Shown: positions 38,053 to 46,997, counted from the stretch's first letter. The stretch: DNA of 64,000 bases from Corynebacterium glyciniphilum AJ 3170 (GCF_000626675.1 NZ_CP006842.1:2108001-2172000), one strand, 5' to 3'. Notes: generated by a model from the letters alone, not told the origin. Numbers and translations: made by a program.

Positions 38053-39357
38053 TCACAGGTCGGCCCGGTTGTCCTCGACCATACGCCACCGCTGCATTGT
38101 CACCCTGCTGACCAACAGCCCGATGAACCCGAAGATCCAGACCACCCCGAGTGCGCACCAGGCGACCCTGAAATCGGCCCAGGCGTAGTCTCCTCCGTCA
38201 GAGACGGCGTCGAGCACGAAACCGACCGCCTGCGCAGCGACCATCGCTGCCAGGAATCCCCCCATGTTCGACAGACCCGTCGCCGTGGCCGTGAATCGTC
38301 GGTCGACTTCCTCACGGACGGTGTCGAATCCGTAGTTCGCGGCGGGGGCCAGCGCCGGCACGAAGATGTTGATGACCGCCACCGCCGCGAAACTACGGGG
38401 ATCCGGCGACATGAAGAACATCACCCAGGATGCAGCGACGATCAGCGTCGCCACCATCACGACCTCGGGACGCCGTCGGCCCGCCCGAGCAGATACGACC
38501 CCCATCAGTGGGCCGACGAGAACGCTGACGACCATGTTCACCACCAGGATCCCCGAAGCCTGGGACTCGGTGAGCCCCATTCCGAGGGTCATCAACGGAA
38601 CGCCCCACAACAGCGTGAAGACAACCTGGCTCATCAACGTGAAGTGAATGAAGAACCCCAGCCAACATGCCGGTTGGCGGACAACGAAGGACAACGTTGC
38701 ACCGATGCTGTTCCGAGCCCCTGCAGACGTGCCGACGGTCGCCGCCGGGGTCGGGTCCGGTGAGTCTGCGACAACGACCCAGGTAAGCAATGCAACCAGG
38801 ACGCTGCCCGCCCCCAGCGAGATGAACGCTGTCGACCACCCCTGGGAATGCAGCAGCATTGAGAACGGTACGGCGGACATGAATTGTCCGACATACCCCA
38901 GTCCCCCGGTCAGCTGGGTGAAGACCGGGGTTTTACGGATCGGTATCCAGGCGGGCAGGATACGCATGACCGACAGAAACGCCGTGGCATCTGCGGTCCC
39001 GACAATCACCCGGGCCAGGATCGCAACGGGAAATGAGGACGTCACGCCGAGCAGGACCTGACCGATACCCATCATCAGGGCTCCGACGACAAGCATCCGT
39101 CGTGCGCCGAACCGGTCGATGAGCATGCCCATCGGGATCTGGGCACAGGCGTACACGCCGACCTGTACGGACGTGAAGACGGCGAGACGGGACGCGTCGA
39201 TCTGGAAGTGCTCCATGGCCTCGACCCCCGCGACACCCATCGACGTCCGCCCGGTGATCGCCAGGATGTAGGCAATGACACCGGCGAACCACACCATCAA
39301 CGCGCGGCGGCTGAGACGGTCGGAAGGAGCAGGTACTTTTGCAGTGGAGTCGGGCAC
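38053..39357 (-). CDS. MFS transporter
   Basis: 434-aa, 12-helix major facilitator. The cytoplasmic loop-2/3 signature reads GMLIDRFGARRMLVVG, and the second-half equivalent GVVSARAGRRRPEV. Helices show no drug-specific motif that would fix a substrate. The GTG start at 39357 (MPDSTAKVPAP) follows TAAGGT by 8 nt; a longer upstream frame is not supported. It lies 48 nt downstream of the TSUP gene on the same strand, with its own promoter in the gap. Confidence 0.85.
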   Translation of the reverse strand: MPDSTAKVPAPSDRLSRRALMVWFAGVIAYILAITGRTSMGVAGVEAMEHFQIDASRLAVFTSVQVGVYACAQIPMGMLIDRFGARRMLVVGALMMGIGQVLLGVTSSFPVAILARVIVGTADATAFLSVMRILPAWIPIRKTPVFTQLTGGLGYVGQFMSAVPFSMLLHSQGWSTAFISLGAGSVLVALLTWVVVADSPDPTPAATVGTSAGARNSIGATLSFVVRQPACWLGFFIHFTLMSQVVFTLLWGVPLMTLGMGLTESQASGILVVNMVVSVLVGPLMGVVSARAGRRRPEVVMVATLIVAASWVMFFMSPDPRSFAAVAVINIFVPALAPAANYGFDTVREEVDRRFTATATGLSNMGGFLAAMVAAQAVGFVLDAVSDGGDYAWADFRVAWCALGVVWIFGFIGLLVSRVTMQRWRMVEDNRADL

Positions 39358-39365
39358 GTATGCCC

Positions 39366-39371
39366 ACCTTA
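39366..39371 (-). promoter_or_regulatory. -10 hexamer TAAGGT, leaderless MFS gene start
   Basis: Eight nt before GTG 39357. Confidence 0.5.
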
Positions 39372-39405
39372 GACCCCGGTAGCTCCTGCCATGGTTCCGC
39401 CCCAA

Positions 39406-40149
39406 TCACATGAGTGACAGGATCCCCCGCACCAGTACCGTCACACCACCCAGCGCTGCCATAGACACGGCAAGCATCCGTGCCTTCTCCCGGTCAATCC
39501 GGCGGCTGAACACCATTCCCACAGCGATCCCGATGACCATCGCCACCACCGCTGCCGGCCAGATACCCCAGGGCTCACTGGAGATGTCGCCCGCCCCCGT
39601 GAAGTACTTGATGGCGAAACTGACCAGTCCGGAGACGATGAACAGCGGCTGGAGGGTCGCCGCGAAGGTCCGCTGATCCCAGCGGGACGCCTGGGCGTAC
39701 ACCGTAATCACCGGCCCTGCCACACCGGCCAAGGTGTTACTGAATCCGCCAATCACACCGGATACCGCCGCCGGGAGTCTTCCTGACACAGCGGGGATGA
39801 ACCGTTTGCCGAAACTGGTGACCCCGAGCGCGATCAACAACAGTGCTCCGACGACGACCTGCAGCACCGCCGGTGACATCACATGGATCAGCCAGGTTCC
39901 GGGAACCGCCCCGAGAACCATGACGGAACCGATCAGGGCGAATTTTCCCCAGTCGACGTCTCTACGCACAGTCACCGTGGACATCGCGGCATTGATCGCC
40001 GCGAGTGCGTTGATCACCATGATGCCCTCGACCGGACCGATGGCGATGCTGAGCACCGGGCCGCCGATCAGTCCGACCCCCATACCGGAAACCCGCTGCA
40101 TGCAGGACCCGATGAGGATCGTGACGAAGACCAGCAGTATAAGTTCCAT
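39406..40149 (-). CDS. TSUP family transporter (TauE/SafE-like)
   Basis: 247-aa membrane protein with about eight hydrophobic segments in two repeats. The family features are the N-terminal SCMQRVSGMGVGLIGGPVLS and the repeated VSGVIGGFSNTLAGVAGP. TSUP proteins export or import sulfur-containing or organic anions such as sulfite, sulfoacetate or taurine; the substrate cannot be read here. Leaderless ATG 40149. Confidence 0.87.
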   Translation of the reverse strand: MELILLVFVTILIGSCMQRVSGMGVGLIGGPVLSIAIGPVEGIMVINALAAINAAMSTVTVRRDVDWGKFALIGSVMVLGAVPGTWLIHVMSPAVLQVVVGALLLIALGVTSFGKRFIPAVSGRLPAAVSGVIGGFSNTLAGVAGPVITVYAQASRWDQRTFAATLQPLFIVSGLVSFAIKYFTGAGDISSEPWGIWPAAVVAMVIGIAVGMVFSRRIDREKARMLAVSMAALGGVTVLVRGILSLM

Positions 40150-40156
40150 TCACAAC

Positions 40157-40162
40157 AACTTA
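40157..40162 (-). promoter_or_regulatory. -10 hexamer TAAGTT, leaderless TSUP start
   Basis: Seven nt before ATG 40149. Confidence 0.45.
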
Positions 40163-40219
40163 TACGCCGCCAGCGTGTCCCCGGACGGGCGGGGGCACCG
40201 GGGCAGGGGGCGTCTCCGA

Positions 40220-40225
40220 TAGGAT
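40220..40225 (+). promoter_or_regulatory. -10 hexamer TAGGAT, leaderless GT87 start
   Basis: Eight nt before GTG 40234. Confidence 0.5.
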
Positions 40226-40233
40226 TCGTGTCT

Positions 40234-41547
40234 GTGAGATCCATGAGTTCAGCGGCCGCAGCACGCTCCACGCCCCGGCGACGGTGGCTGTCCCACCCCG
40301 TCGTCGTCGCGGTCGGCTGGCTCATCGCCCACCTGGTCCCCGTCGTATGGATTCTCTCTGCCGGGACCTCTACCGGCGACATCCGTTATTACTTCAGGGG
40401 ACTCACCGGCATCGAACCTGGTGCCATGGACGAGTACCCAGAGGTCGGCACCTGGCCGGCACGTCTCGTCGAGCGGATCACCACACTCGGCGGACAACGA
40501 GCCGACACCGGCGCGGAGGACGCATTCGTGGTCGGCTTCATCACCCTGTCAGCGCTGCTCTCTGCCCTCTTCACCTGGTATCTGTGGCGGTCAGGCAAGG
40601 GAACGGTCTCCTGGTCGGCTTGGTTCTGGATTCTGTTCGCCGGTATGTCCGGGCCGATCTTCCTCACCCGTCTGGATATCTTCCCGGGCCTGCTCGTCGC
40701 TGGCTTCGCAGCTCTGTTGCTGGCGGGTTCCCGCTGGTCACACCTCGCGACTGTCCTGCTCGCTGCAGCGACGATGATGAAGTTGTGGCCCGGCGTGCTG
40801 GGGGCTGCCCTGGTCGGCGGGATCCGTCGGACGGCGACATGGGTCCGGGTGTGCTGGTTCTTCGGTTCGTTGGCAGCGCTGTGTCTGGTCGTCGTACTCG
40901 TCGGCGGTGTCGACCGCCTCATCTCCCCGCTGACCTACCAGGGGGACCGCGGCTTGCAGGTGGAGTCCATCGCTGCGACACCGTGGGTTCTCGCCTCCGC
41001 GTTCACGCGCGGCGACGGCGATACACCCTGGTCCATCAGTTACGCGACCTCCAAGAGTTACGAGATCGCGGGGCCCGGCGTTGACGTCACATTGACGGTG
41101 ATGACCCTACTGACGGCGGCAAGCATCATCACCGCCGTGCTCTGGGCTGTGGTACGGCTACAGCGGGATGACTGGACACCGATGCGCGCGGTGGCGTTCA
41201 GCGTGGCCCTGATCATGCTGATTATCGTGACCAACAAGGTCTTCTCCCCCCAGTACCTGGCGTGGGTCGCCCCGGTGGTGGCGGTCGCGCTGCTGGCGTC
41301 CCGCCGTCGAGTGGTCACCGTGATTGCGGTGGAGATACTCGTCTCGGCGGTGCTGACTACCCTGGTCTATCCCGTGTTCTACGACTGGCTGATCTTCAAT
41401 CCCCCGTATGTGGTCGCCGCGGTTGCACTGCTACTACGCAACGTGGCAGTCGTCGTTCTGGCCGGCACCTGCCTCTGGTGGGCCTTCACTCCGGGCGGGC
41501 GGCGTGTGTCTCCGGCTCAGGAAGTCGCCGGGCACGCAGTCGGGTGA
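40234..41547 (+). CDS. GT87-family membrane mannosyltransferase
   Basis: 437-aa polytopic GT-C protein. It has the DIRYYFRG acidic loop after helix 1, FLTRLDIFPGLLVAGFAAL, and KLWPGVLGAALVGG, typical of DUF2029/GT87. It is only distantly similar to the first GT87 protein of the window (no YPP motif at the same position). GTG 40234 is selected by the -10 hexamer; the frame stays open for over 300 bp upstream, but that lies opposite the TSUP gene. Its 3' end overlaps the convergent PH-domain gene by 62 bp. Substrate unknown; lipomannan or another envelope glycan is likely. Confidence 0.8.
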   Translation: MRSMSSAAAARSTPRRRWLSHPVVVAVGWLIAHLVPVVWILSAGTSTGDIRYYFRGLTGIEPGAMDEYPEVGTWPARLVERITTLGGQRADTGAEDAFVVGFITLSALLSALFTWYLWRSGKGTVSWSAWFWILFAGMSGPIFLTRLDIFPGLLVAGFAALLLAGSRWSHLATVLLAAATMMKLWPGVLGAALVGGIRRTATWVRVCWFFGSLAALCLVVVLVGGVDRLISPLTYQGDRGLQVESIAATPWVLASAFTRGDGDTPWSISYATSKSYEIAGPGVDVTLTVMTLLTAASIITAVLWAVVRLQRDDWTPMRAVAFSVALIMLIIVTNKVFSPQYLAWVAPVVAVALLASRRRVVTVIAVEILVSAVLTTLVYPVFYDWLIFNPPYVVAAVALLLRNVAVVVLAGTCLWWAFTPGGRRVSPAQEVAGHAVG

Positions 41548-42928
41548 CGAGGTCGACGGCATCTGCGGTCGAAAGGTCGCGCCCCGCCATCGACACCGGC
41601 CCCGGTACGATGTCGAAGCGCACCCCCGCCAAGCCCAGCGCTTTCTGCACCGGCCCCCGGCGATAACTGAGCTCCTGGATATGGGCCGGGGCGATCACCG
41701 ACACAGCACGGCGGAACAGCCCGTGATGGGAGACCACCGCCGTCAGCTGGCCGTTCCCACCGGCATCCGACACCAGGGTGGTGCCTTGGCGCGTGCGGTC
41801 AACCGGCGACACCCAGCGGGCATTCTGTGGGCTCAGGTAGGTGCGTGTGCTGGGGTAACCGTCGCGGGAACGGCCCTCCGGATGCGCTACGGCGGCAATG
41901 GCCCCGCTGTCCAGCGGCGTGAGTGTGTCAAGCACATGGAGGGCGAGCGGCAGGTCACCAACCGGGAGAACAGTGGTCGTCGAGCCTCCTGATTCAGACT
42001 CCGCACCGTATCCTGCCACGTCGACCCGAACTTTCCACCAGCCGAGCAGTCGCCACGCTACGGGTTGCGACACCTCCACCGCATGGACGCGGGCCAGAGG
42101 GACGGACTGCCGACGTCGTTCCGTCAGGCCAAAGGTGATCCCCAGAACATCGCCGTCGAGTGTAGCGGTGAATCGCCAGCTGGTGTTCAGCACTCCCCAG
42201 ACCCATGGCACGGCACCGGCGAGGACCGGCAGCAGCACCGCCAGTCCGACGGGGGTAGCCAAAGCGACGACGGCACCTGCCACCACCAGCACGGTGGCAC
42301 CGGACAGTGCGGCCGCCACAAGGGAGCGGGTGATCGGAATCGTGGGGACGACAACACTGCTGTGGTCCTTCGCCGCCTCCTTCCTCTGGTCCGACTGGTC
42401 CGGGCCACCGTGGACGAGCGCGAGCAGGTGGGAACGCAGGTCCTCAGCGTCCTGGCGCGGAAGATACTCCACCGCGACGGAGCTTCCCGATCCTCCGGCA
42501 GTCTCCACTTTGACCCCGGCGAGGCGGAACAAGCGTGGTGCCAGCGGCTCCACCAGGTCGACAGCCTGGACGCGGTCGAAGCGAGCCGTGCGGAGTTGTC
42601 GAGAGACCACTCCTCGTCGGACGGCGATCTCCTCCTCATCGATCCGGTATCCGGCGGCCCTCCACCACGGCAGCGAGACGACCCAGCCAATGAGGAAGAT
42701 GACCGGAATCGCCACAAGGACCGCCACGACGACCAGTGCCGTCGGCAGCGGGGAATCCTCCAGCAAGTCGCGCAGTCTCCCCAGGGTCTCCGCCTGCTGG
42801 GCAGCGATGACGGCGACGATACCGACGAGAACCGCCCACATGCGCAGCAGCGGGCTCAGCGGGTGGACGCGACGCCACTTACCGTCGGCCGCGTTGTCGG
42901 TCGCATTGTCGGTCGCGTAGCCGGTCAC
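41486..42928 (-). CDS. Membrane protein with tandem bacterial PH domains (YdbT-like)
   Basis: 480 aa with several membrane helices (two near residues 27-95, two near 200-250) and repeated bPH_2 (DUF304) domains: YRIDEEEIAVRRGVVSRQLR with FDRVQAVDLVEPLAPRLFRL, a second around GDVLGITFGLTERRRQSVPL, and a third near the C-terminus. Family function is poorly known; YdbS/YdbT in Bacillus give amylolysin resistance. The GTG start overlaps the stop of the preceding, shorter PH protein as GTGA; the two likely form one complex. Confidence 0.85.
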   Translation of the reverse strand: MTGYATDNATDNAADGKWRRVHPLSPLLRMWAVLVGIVAVIAAQQAETLGRLRDLLEDSPLPTALVVVAVLVAIPVIFLIGWVVSLPWWRAAGYRIDEEEIAVRRGVVSRQLRTARFDRVQAVDLVEPLAPRLFRLAGVKVETAGGSGSSVAVEYLPRQDAEDLRSHLLALVHGGPDQSDQRKEAAKDHSSVVVPTIPITRSLVAAALSGATVLVVAGAVVALATPVGLAVLLPVLAGAVPWVWGVLNTSWRFTATLDGDVLGITFGLTERRRQSVPLARVHAVEVSQPVAWRLLGWWKVRVDVAGYGAESESGGSTTTVLPVGDLPLALHVLDTLTPLDSGAIAAVAHPEGRSRDGYPSTRTYLSPQNARWVSPVDRTRQGTTLVSDAGGNGQLTAVVSHHGLFRRAVSVIAPAHIQELSYRRGPVQKALGLAGVRFDIVPGPVSMAGRDLSTADAVDLVTRLRARRLPEPETHAARPE

Positions 42929-43437
42929 AGTCCGCTCATCCTCTCCCGCGCGGCGACGGCGAGGCGGTCACGCAGAGCGTCCGCATCAGCGGCGGCCAAC
43001 CCCACCACTGTCGAGTCACTCGTCGAGGACGCGGTGTGCAGTTTGACCTGTTTAATCCCGAAGGCTCGTTCCACGGGGCCTGAAGTGACATCGACATACT
43101 GGATTCTCCCGTAGGGCACCACGGTGAATGTCCACCACAGTCGCCCTTTGGTGATCAGTAGCTCGTCCTCGGTCTCCAACCACCGCTTCCGCGACGCCTG
43201 GGCGGGGATGAGCCAGATCTGCCAGATGAGCAACGCCACCAATACTGCGGCTACAACCCAGAGAATCGTGGAAGCGAGACCTGGGACGATCAGCGCGGCA
43301 ATGACCGCTGCGATCACGGGCACGACCGTCCACGGCAGATCCGACACATAGCGGGCGGGCACGTATCGTCCGGACACCCGGTGCATCGAGTCAAGGAGGG
43401 CCAGGGGCGAAGAAACCTCGGGGGTCTGATCGGTCAT
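42925..43437 (-). CDS. PH-domain membrane protein (YdbS-like)
   Basis: 170 aa: two adjacent helices (WTVVPVIAAVIAALIVPGL and ILWVVAAVLVALLIWQIWLI) and one bPH_2 domain with ETEDELLITKGRLWWTFTVV and PYGRIQYVDVTSGPVERAFG. ATG 43437 (MTDQTPEVSS) is chosen over a longer frame with an Arg-rich, unlikely N-terminus. It lies 20 nt after the NUDIX-kinase gene on the same strand, so it may be expressed with the heme/iron cluster. Confidence 0.85.
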   Translation of the reverse strand: MTDQTPEVSSPLALLDSMHRVSGRYVPARYVSDLPWTVVPVIAAVIAALIVPGLASTILWVVAAVLVALLIWQIWLIPAQASRKRWLETEDELLITKGRLWWTFTVVPYGRIQYVDVTSGPVERAFGIKQVKLHTASSTSDSTVVGLAAADADALRDRLAVAARERMSGL

Positions 43438-43457
43438 GGCCCCAGTGTCGCATATCC

Positions 43458-44654
43458 CTAGAGCGACAAAACGTGCCGGACGGTTGACGCCGCCTCTGCG
43501 ACGTATCCTCCGCCGAACACCGCCGCGTGAAGGTAGAGCACGTGGAGCCTGTGCAGGGGCAGCAGCTCCCGCCATCCTGAGGGCAGCTCGGCTGCTTCGG
43601 CGTAGGCATCGAAGATCCGGTCAAGGTGCGGAGCACCGAACATACTGAGGAAACCAAGGTCAGTCAGCCCGTGACCACCGTGGGACGACGGGTCGATGAG
43701 AACCGCCCCCTGCGGAGACCACATCAGGTTTCCGGACCACAGGTCGCCGTGCAGCCGTGCCGGTGGCCTGCCGTCATCGAAGTCACCCGTGGTGAGCCTT
43801 TCGAGCAGTAAGTCTGTCCCCCGGATTCCGCCGGGGACGCGATGCGCCAGCGGCGCCAGCACCACGTCGGCGTAGTAGGACCCCCACGTCGGGTGTGGGG
43901 CCAGCGGCAGTTCAAGCAGGCTGTCGTTCGGCCCCTGGTATCCGGGTCCGTGCCAGCCAGCCGGCCCCGACCCGAACGACGCTGCCCCACTCGCATGAGT
44001 GACGGCGAGACGGCGTCCGAACTCCTCTGCGGCCGGTGCGTCGGGTCGGGCGGAGGTGACCCTGCGTAACAGGAGGTTTCCGGCGTCCGTCCGAGCCCGC
44101 ACGCCGGCGACGGGCACCCCACCATGCCCTGCGGCGTCGTGGAGCCAGTCCAGGCAGGACTGCTCCCAGGCACCGGGCCGTCCCGGATTGTGCTTCTTAA
44201 ATGTCGTGGCCTCGACCAGGTGCGGGAAGGTGGTGAACATCAACGGTGCCAGCGGATGTGCAGGATCGTCGGGCGTGTGATCGGGTGTCCCCACCGGCAG
44301 CCACCGGGCATCAGCGATTTCGGCGGCGACGACCGGGGAGACGTCAGCATCTCCAGAATGCATGAAGAGGTCGGCGGTGACTGCCTTCCCCTCTTCATTG
44401 GCGGCTGGGGCGGTGAAGGTCCCGATGAATTCAAGGGAGGATGGTGGAACGTCGATTCCGGTTTCTTCACCGACTTCGCGGACCGCCGTAGCACTGGCCG
44501 GTTCACCGGGCTCGGGTTTCCCGCCGGGGTACTGGTACAGACGGGTGCCGTGTTTGCGGACGGTCAGCACCTCACACCCACCTGAAGCATCAGGAGCATC
44601 GCGGAGAAATGCGACGGCACTGACACGGATTCCGTCGCCTGGCGCCGCACTCAC
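43458..44654 (-). CDS. NUDIX hydrolase - fructosamine kinase fusion
   Basis: 398 aa in one frame. Residues 8-148 are a NUDIX domain with a complete box (GGKPEPGEPASATAVREVGE, 44-63, then ETG), cleaving a nucleoside-diphosphate-linked substrate. Residues about 149-398 are a fructosamine/ketosamine-3-kinase domain: the ATP Lys in FKKHNPG (153-154), the helix-C Glu164, catalytic LHGDLWSGNLM (Asp304), and metal-binding DPSSHGGHG (Asp321). Fructosamine kinases phosphorylate sugars on glycated amines so that they fall off. GTG 44654 overlaps the upstream gene's stop (GTGA). The two domains are usually separate proteins. An in-frame ATG near the junction (MFTTFPHLVEA, residue 139) could give a free kinase. 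Confidence 0.8.
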   Translation of the reverse strand: MSAAPGDGIRVSAVAFLRDAPDASGGCEVLTVRKHGTRLYQYPGGKPEPGEPASATAVREVGEETGIDVPPSSLEFIGTFTAPAANEEGKAVTADLFMHSGDADVSPVVAAEIADARWLPVGTPDHTPDDPAHPLAPLMFTTFPHLVEATTFKKHNPGRPGAWEQSCLDWLHDAAGHGGVPVAGVRARTDAGNLLLRRVTSARPDAPAAEEFGRRLAVTHASGAASFGSGPAGWHGPGYQGPNDSLLELPLAPHPTWGSYYADVVLAPLAHRVPGGIRGTDLLLERLTTGDFDDGRPPARLHGDLWSGNLMWSPQGAVLIDPSSHGGHGLTDLGFLSMFGAPHLDRIFDAYAEAAELPSGWRELLPLHRLHVLYLHAAVFGGGYVAEAASTVRHVLSL

Positions 44655-45355
44655 CGGAGAGCACGACGGATCGTCGACACCGTGACAGCGCAGCTGCTTT
44701 CCGCATCCCTTTCGTGGTAAGCGCGACACACGTCTGCACCGTGCTGCATCAGGAGCAGCAACGCCACGCTGAGTTCCTCGGAGAGCAGTTCGAGGGCTTC
44801 CTCGTCACGCACCACGGCAGCGACAGCGCTCTGCAACGCCTCTAGATCATGCCCACCGACCCCGGGGGCCGGGCAGGCCCGGGAGATAAGCAGCCGCAGG
44901 TAAGCATGAGCCACCAGGCCGATCGCGTTCCCGTTGTCCTGCAGTTCAGCGATATGTCGGCGGAACTGCAACATCGACGGCATGGTGACGTGCCGGTCGC
45001 GCCACCGGGCAGTGGCGTGTGCGCGGTCCAATGCTCCGGAGAACTGATCTGTGGCACCGGAAAGCCCTGAGCACAGGGATGCCAACGAGACTGTGTCCAC
45101 AGCCAGTCCGGGAGTGGACAGCGACGAACGTAGGATCCGCAGTCCCTCCCAGTGCTGCTCGAGGTAGGCGGCCCGTCCGGCGAACGGTAACGTACCGTCG
45201 CCCATACGCTGGAAGACGGTCGAGCGTTGAACACAGTTCAGAGCGGAGTCCCCCGCAACATTCAGGAGGCCAACGACCTGGGCGGTATCAAGCGGCGGCA
45301 GCGCGTCATGGATACCGACATGGGCACTGGAAGTCTGCTGTTGCACGTTAATCAC
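44651..45355 (-). CDS. Heme-oxygenase-like protein lacking the proximal histidine
   Basis: 234 aa. The segment STVFQRMGDGTLPFAGRAAY aligns with SVFMERLLDGSLDASAFVSF of the adjacent HmuO, and the following helices match in length and pattern, so it belongs to the heme-oxygenase-like fold. However, the heme-ligating His20 of HmuO falls on Leu here, and no GDLSGGQ-type distal helix is seen. Catalytic heme breakdown by the usual route is therefore unlikely; heme/iron chaperone or other activity of the fold is possible. GTG 45355 follows AGGAC. A DtxR-type box lies 45 bp upstream. Translation is coupled to the NUDIX-kinase gene. Confidence 0.6.
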   Translation of the reverse strand: MINVQQQTSSAHVGIHDALPPLDTAQVVGLLNVAGDSALNCVQRSTVFQRMGDGTLPFAGRAAYLEQHWEGLRILRSSLSTPGLAVDTVSLASLCSGLSGATDQFSGALDRAHATARWRDRHVTMPSMLQFRRHIAELQDNGNAIGLVAHAYLRLLISRACPAPGVGGHDLEALQSAVAAVVRDEEALELLSEELSVALLLLMQHGADVCRAYHERDAESSCAVTVSTIRRALR

Positions 45356-45399
45356 CGTCCTGGGATCCCGGGATGTACCGCTACGCGGCCTGACATATA

Positions 45400-45418
45400 T
45401 TTCGTGAGCCTACCCTAA
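45400..45418 (-). promoter_or_regulatory. DtxR-type iron box upstream of the heme-oxygenase-like gene
   Basis: Read on the minus strand, TTAGGGTAGGCTCACGAAA matches the DtxR consensus TTAGGTTAGCCTAACCTAA at 14 of 19 positions. It spans the hmuO stop codon and overlaps a possible -10 (TATATG, just downstream). It would repress the heme-oxygenase-like and NUDIX-kinase genes when iron is plentiful. Confidence 0.6.
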
Positions 45419-46077
45419 TGGAGCTGGGTGGGCCAGCGGTGCTCCAGTACCCTGCGAAGCCCCTCGAAGACCCCGGAGTTGTAGGCGAAGGCGGCGCGGG
45501 CGGCTGTGAGAAGACGGTGCCGTTCCTCGTCACCGAACTCCATCGCATCCAGCGCCCCACGGTAGGCGTCCCGGTAGCGCTTGGGTTTGTCGATGTGCGG
45601 GAAACGGTAGAAGGCCGTGGCCGACTCATCCACACCGTAGTGACGCGACATGAGCCGGCCGATGACCTGGCCGCCCGCCAGATCACCCAGATACCGGGTG
45701 TAGTGGTGGGCGACGAGTGCCGGGACGTCACGTTCCCGGCCGATGCGCTGCAGTTCGGCGACATACGCGGCCGTCTCCGGGAGCGGAGCGGCGCCCACGG
45801 TGCCCCCGAGCGCCCGGAGATCCTCCTGCAGTACCGCACGGCGGTCCAGCAGACGGTCCGCGACCGCGCCCAGACGGGAGTCACCCGTACAGGCGTCGAC
45901 CGCATCCTCCAGAGCCGAGTAGAACAGATACGCCTGTTCCTGGAACGAGACGAACGCGGAGGCGTCCAGACTTCCGTCCAACAGCCTCTCCATGAACACG
46001 GAATGTTCCGCGTTCTCATGGGCCTGCCGGGTCTCCTCCCGGAGCTCCTCGGAAAGCAGGGTGGTTGCCGTCGCCAT
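45415..46077 (-). CDS. hmuO: Heme oxygenase
   Basis: 220-aa biliverdin-producing heme oxygenase that frees iron from imported heme. The proximal ligand is His20 in QAHENAEHSVFM, exactly as in C. diphtheriae HmuO, and the distal helix is YLGDLAGGQVIGR. Start ATG 46077 (MATATTLLSEELRE) matches the C. diphtheriae N-terminus; an ATG 15 codons upstream is less likely. Located 101 bp after hmuV on the same strand, so import and degradation are linked. Confidence 0.94.
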   Translation of the reverse strand: MATATTLLSEELREETRQAHENAEHSVFMERLLDGSLDASAFVSFQEQAYLFYSALEDAVDACTGDSRLGAVADRLLDRRAVLQEDLRALGGTVGAAPLPETAAYVAELQRIGRERDVPALVAHHYTRYLGDLAGGQVIGRLMSRHYGVDESATAFYRFPHIDKPKRYRDAYRGALDAMEFGDEERHRLLTAARAAFAYNSGVFEGLRRVLEHRWPTQLH

Positions 46078-46178
46078 TGTCGCGTCTGTTCCTGTCCTCG
46101 GTTGTTCGCGTTCGATCAACATCGTGTACAGGCCATGCTAACAATGGAGACCCTTACCCGGATCATCCGAAAGTTTGA

Positions 46179-46997
46179 TCAGGTGGCCGACGGAGTCGGA
46201 CGGATCCACAGTTCGCCGTGTATCTCATCGACACTGACCGGCCACTCGTAGACCCGCGACAACCTCTCGGTGGTGCAGACCTCAACCGGCGAGCCGACCG
46301 CGTCGATCCGCCCGTCGCCGAGCAGAGCCAACCGGTCGCAATACTGTGCAGCCAGATTCAGGTCGTGGAGAACCACGATAACCCCGACTCCCCCGGCAGC
46401 GATGCGCCGCACGGACCGCATGGTGCGTTCCTGGTGCCCGATGTCCATGGCCGCGGTCGGTTCGTCCAGCAGCGTGCAGCGGGCCTGCTGCACCATCACC
46501 CGGGCGAAAGCCACGCGGGCTCGTTCGCCGCCCGACAGCGTGGTCACATCACGGTCCTGCATCTCCAGCATGCCGACGTCGCGCAGGCAGGTATCCACCA
46601 ACGCGTGGTCCGCCCCGCGGTCCTCACGTTCATTGGCTCCGCGGCTCCCCACCCACGCTGACCTTCCCATCTCCACGACGTCCCGGACCAGGTGCGCGAA
46701 CGACACCCGTGAGTCCTGCAGCATCACCGACCGCGTCCTGGCAGCCTCCCTGACCCCGTACCGCCGGTAGGGACTTCCCGCCAGAAGGACCTCGCCGGAC
46801 ACAGGTTCAATGTCGCCGGAGAGCGCACCCAACAAGGTCGACTTGCCGGCACCGTTCGGCCCGATCAGGCCCAGAACCTCGCCGGCGTGTAGATCGAGAT
46901 CGATACCGTGGAGAATTTCGGTGCCGTGCCGCCCGTTCCGCGAACCACCGACCGTGACGACCACCCCGTGCGCGGAAAGAATTACCTCTTCACTCAT
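46179..46997 (-). CDS. hmuV: Heme ABC transporter ATP-binding protein
   Basis: 272-aa ATPase of the iron/heme-type importer. Walker A GPNGAGKST, signature LSGGERARVAFARVM, Walker B CTLLDEPTAAMD and the switch His in VIVVLHDLNLAAQ are intact. ATG 46997 overlaps the hmuU stop as ATGA. The HmuTUV substrate-binding lipoprotein HmuT is not encoded nearby. Confidence 0.92.
   Translation of the reverse strand: MSEEVILSAHGVVVTVGGSRNGRHGTEILHGIDLDLHAGEVLGLIGPNGAGKSTLLGALSGDIEPVSGEVLLAGSPYRRYGVREAARTRSVMLQDSRVSFAHLVRDVVEMGRSAWVGSRGANEREDRGADHALVDTCLRDVGMLEMQDRDVTTLSGGERARVAFARVMVQQARCTLLDEPTAAMDIGHQERTMRSVRRIAAGGVGVIVVLHDLNLAAQYCDRLALLGDGRIDAVGSPVEVCTTERLSRVYEWPVSVDEIHGELWIRPTPSAT

Noticed and set aside
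46123..46141. Possible DtxR box upstream of hmuO
   Set aside because: Only about 10 of 19 consensus positions match, close to background.
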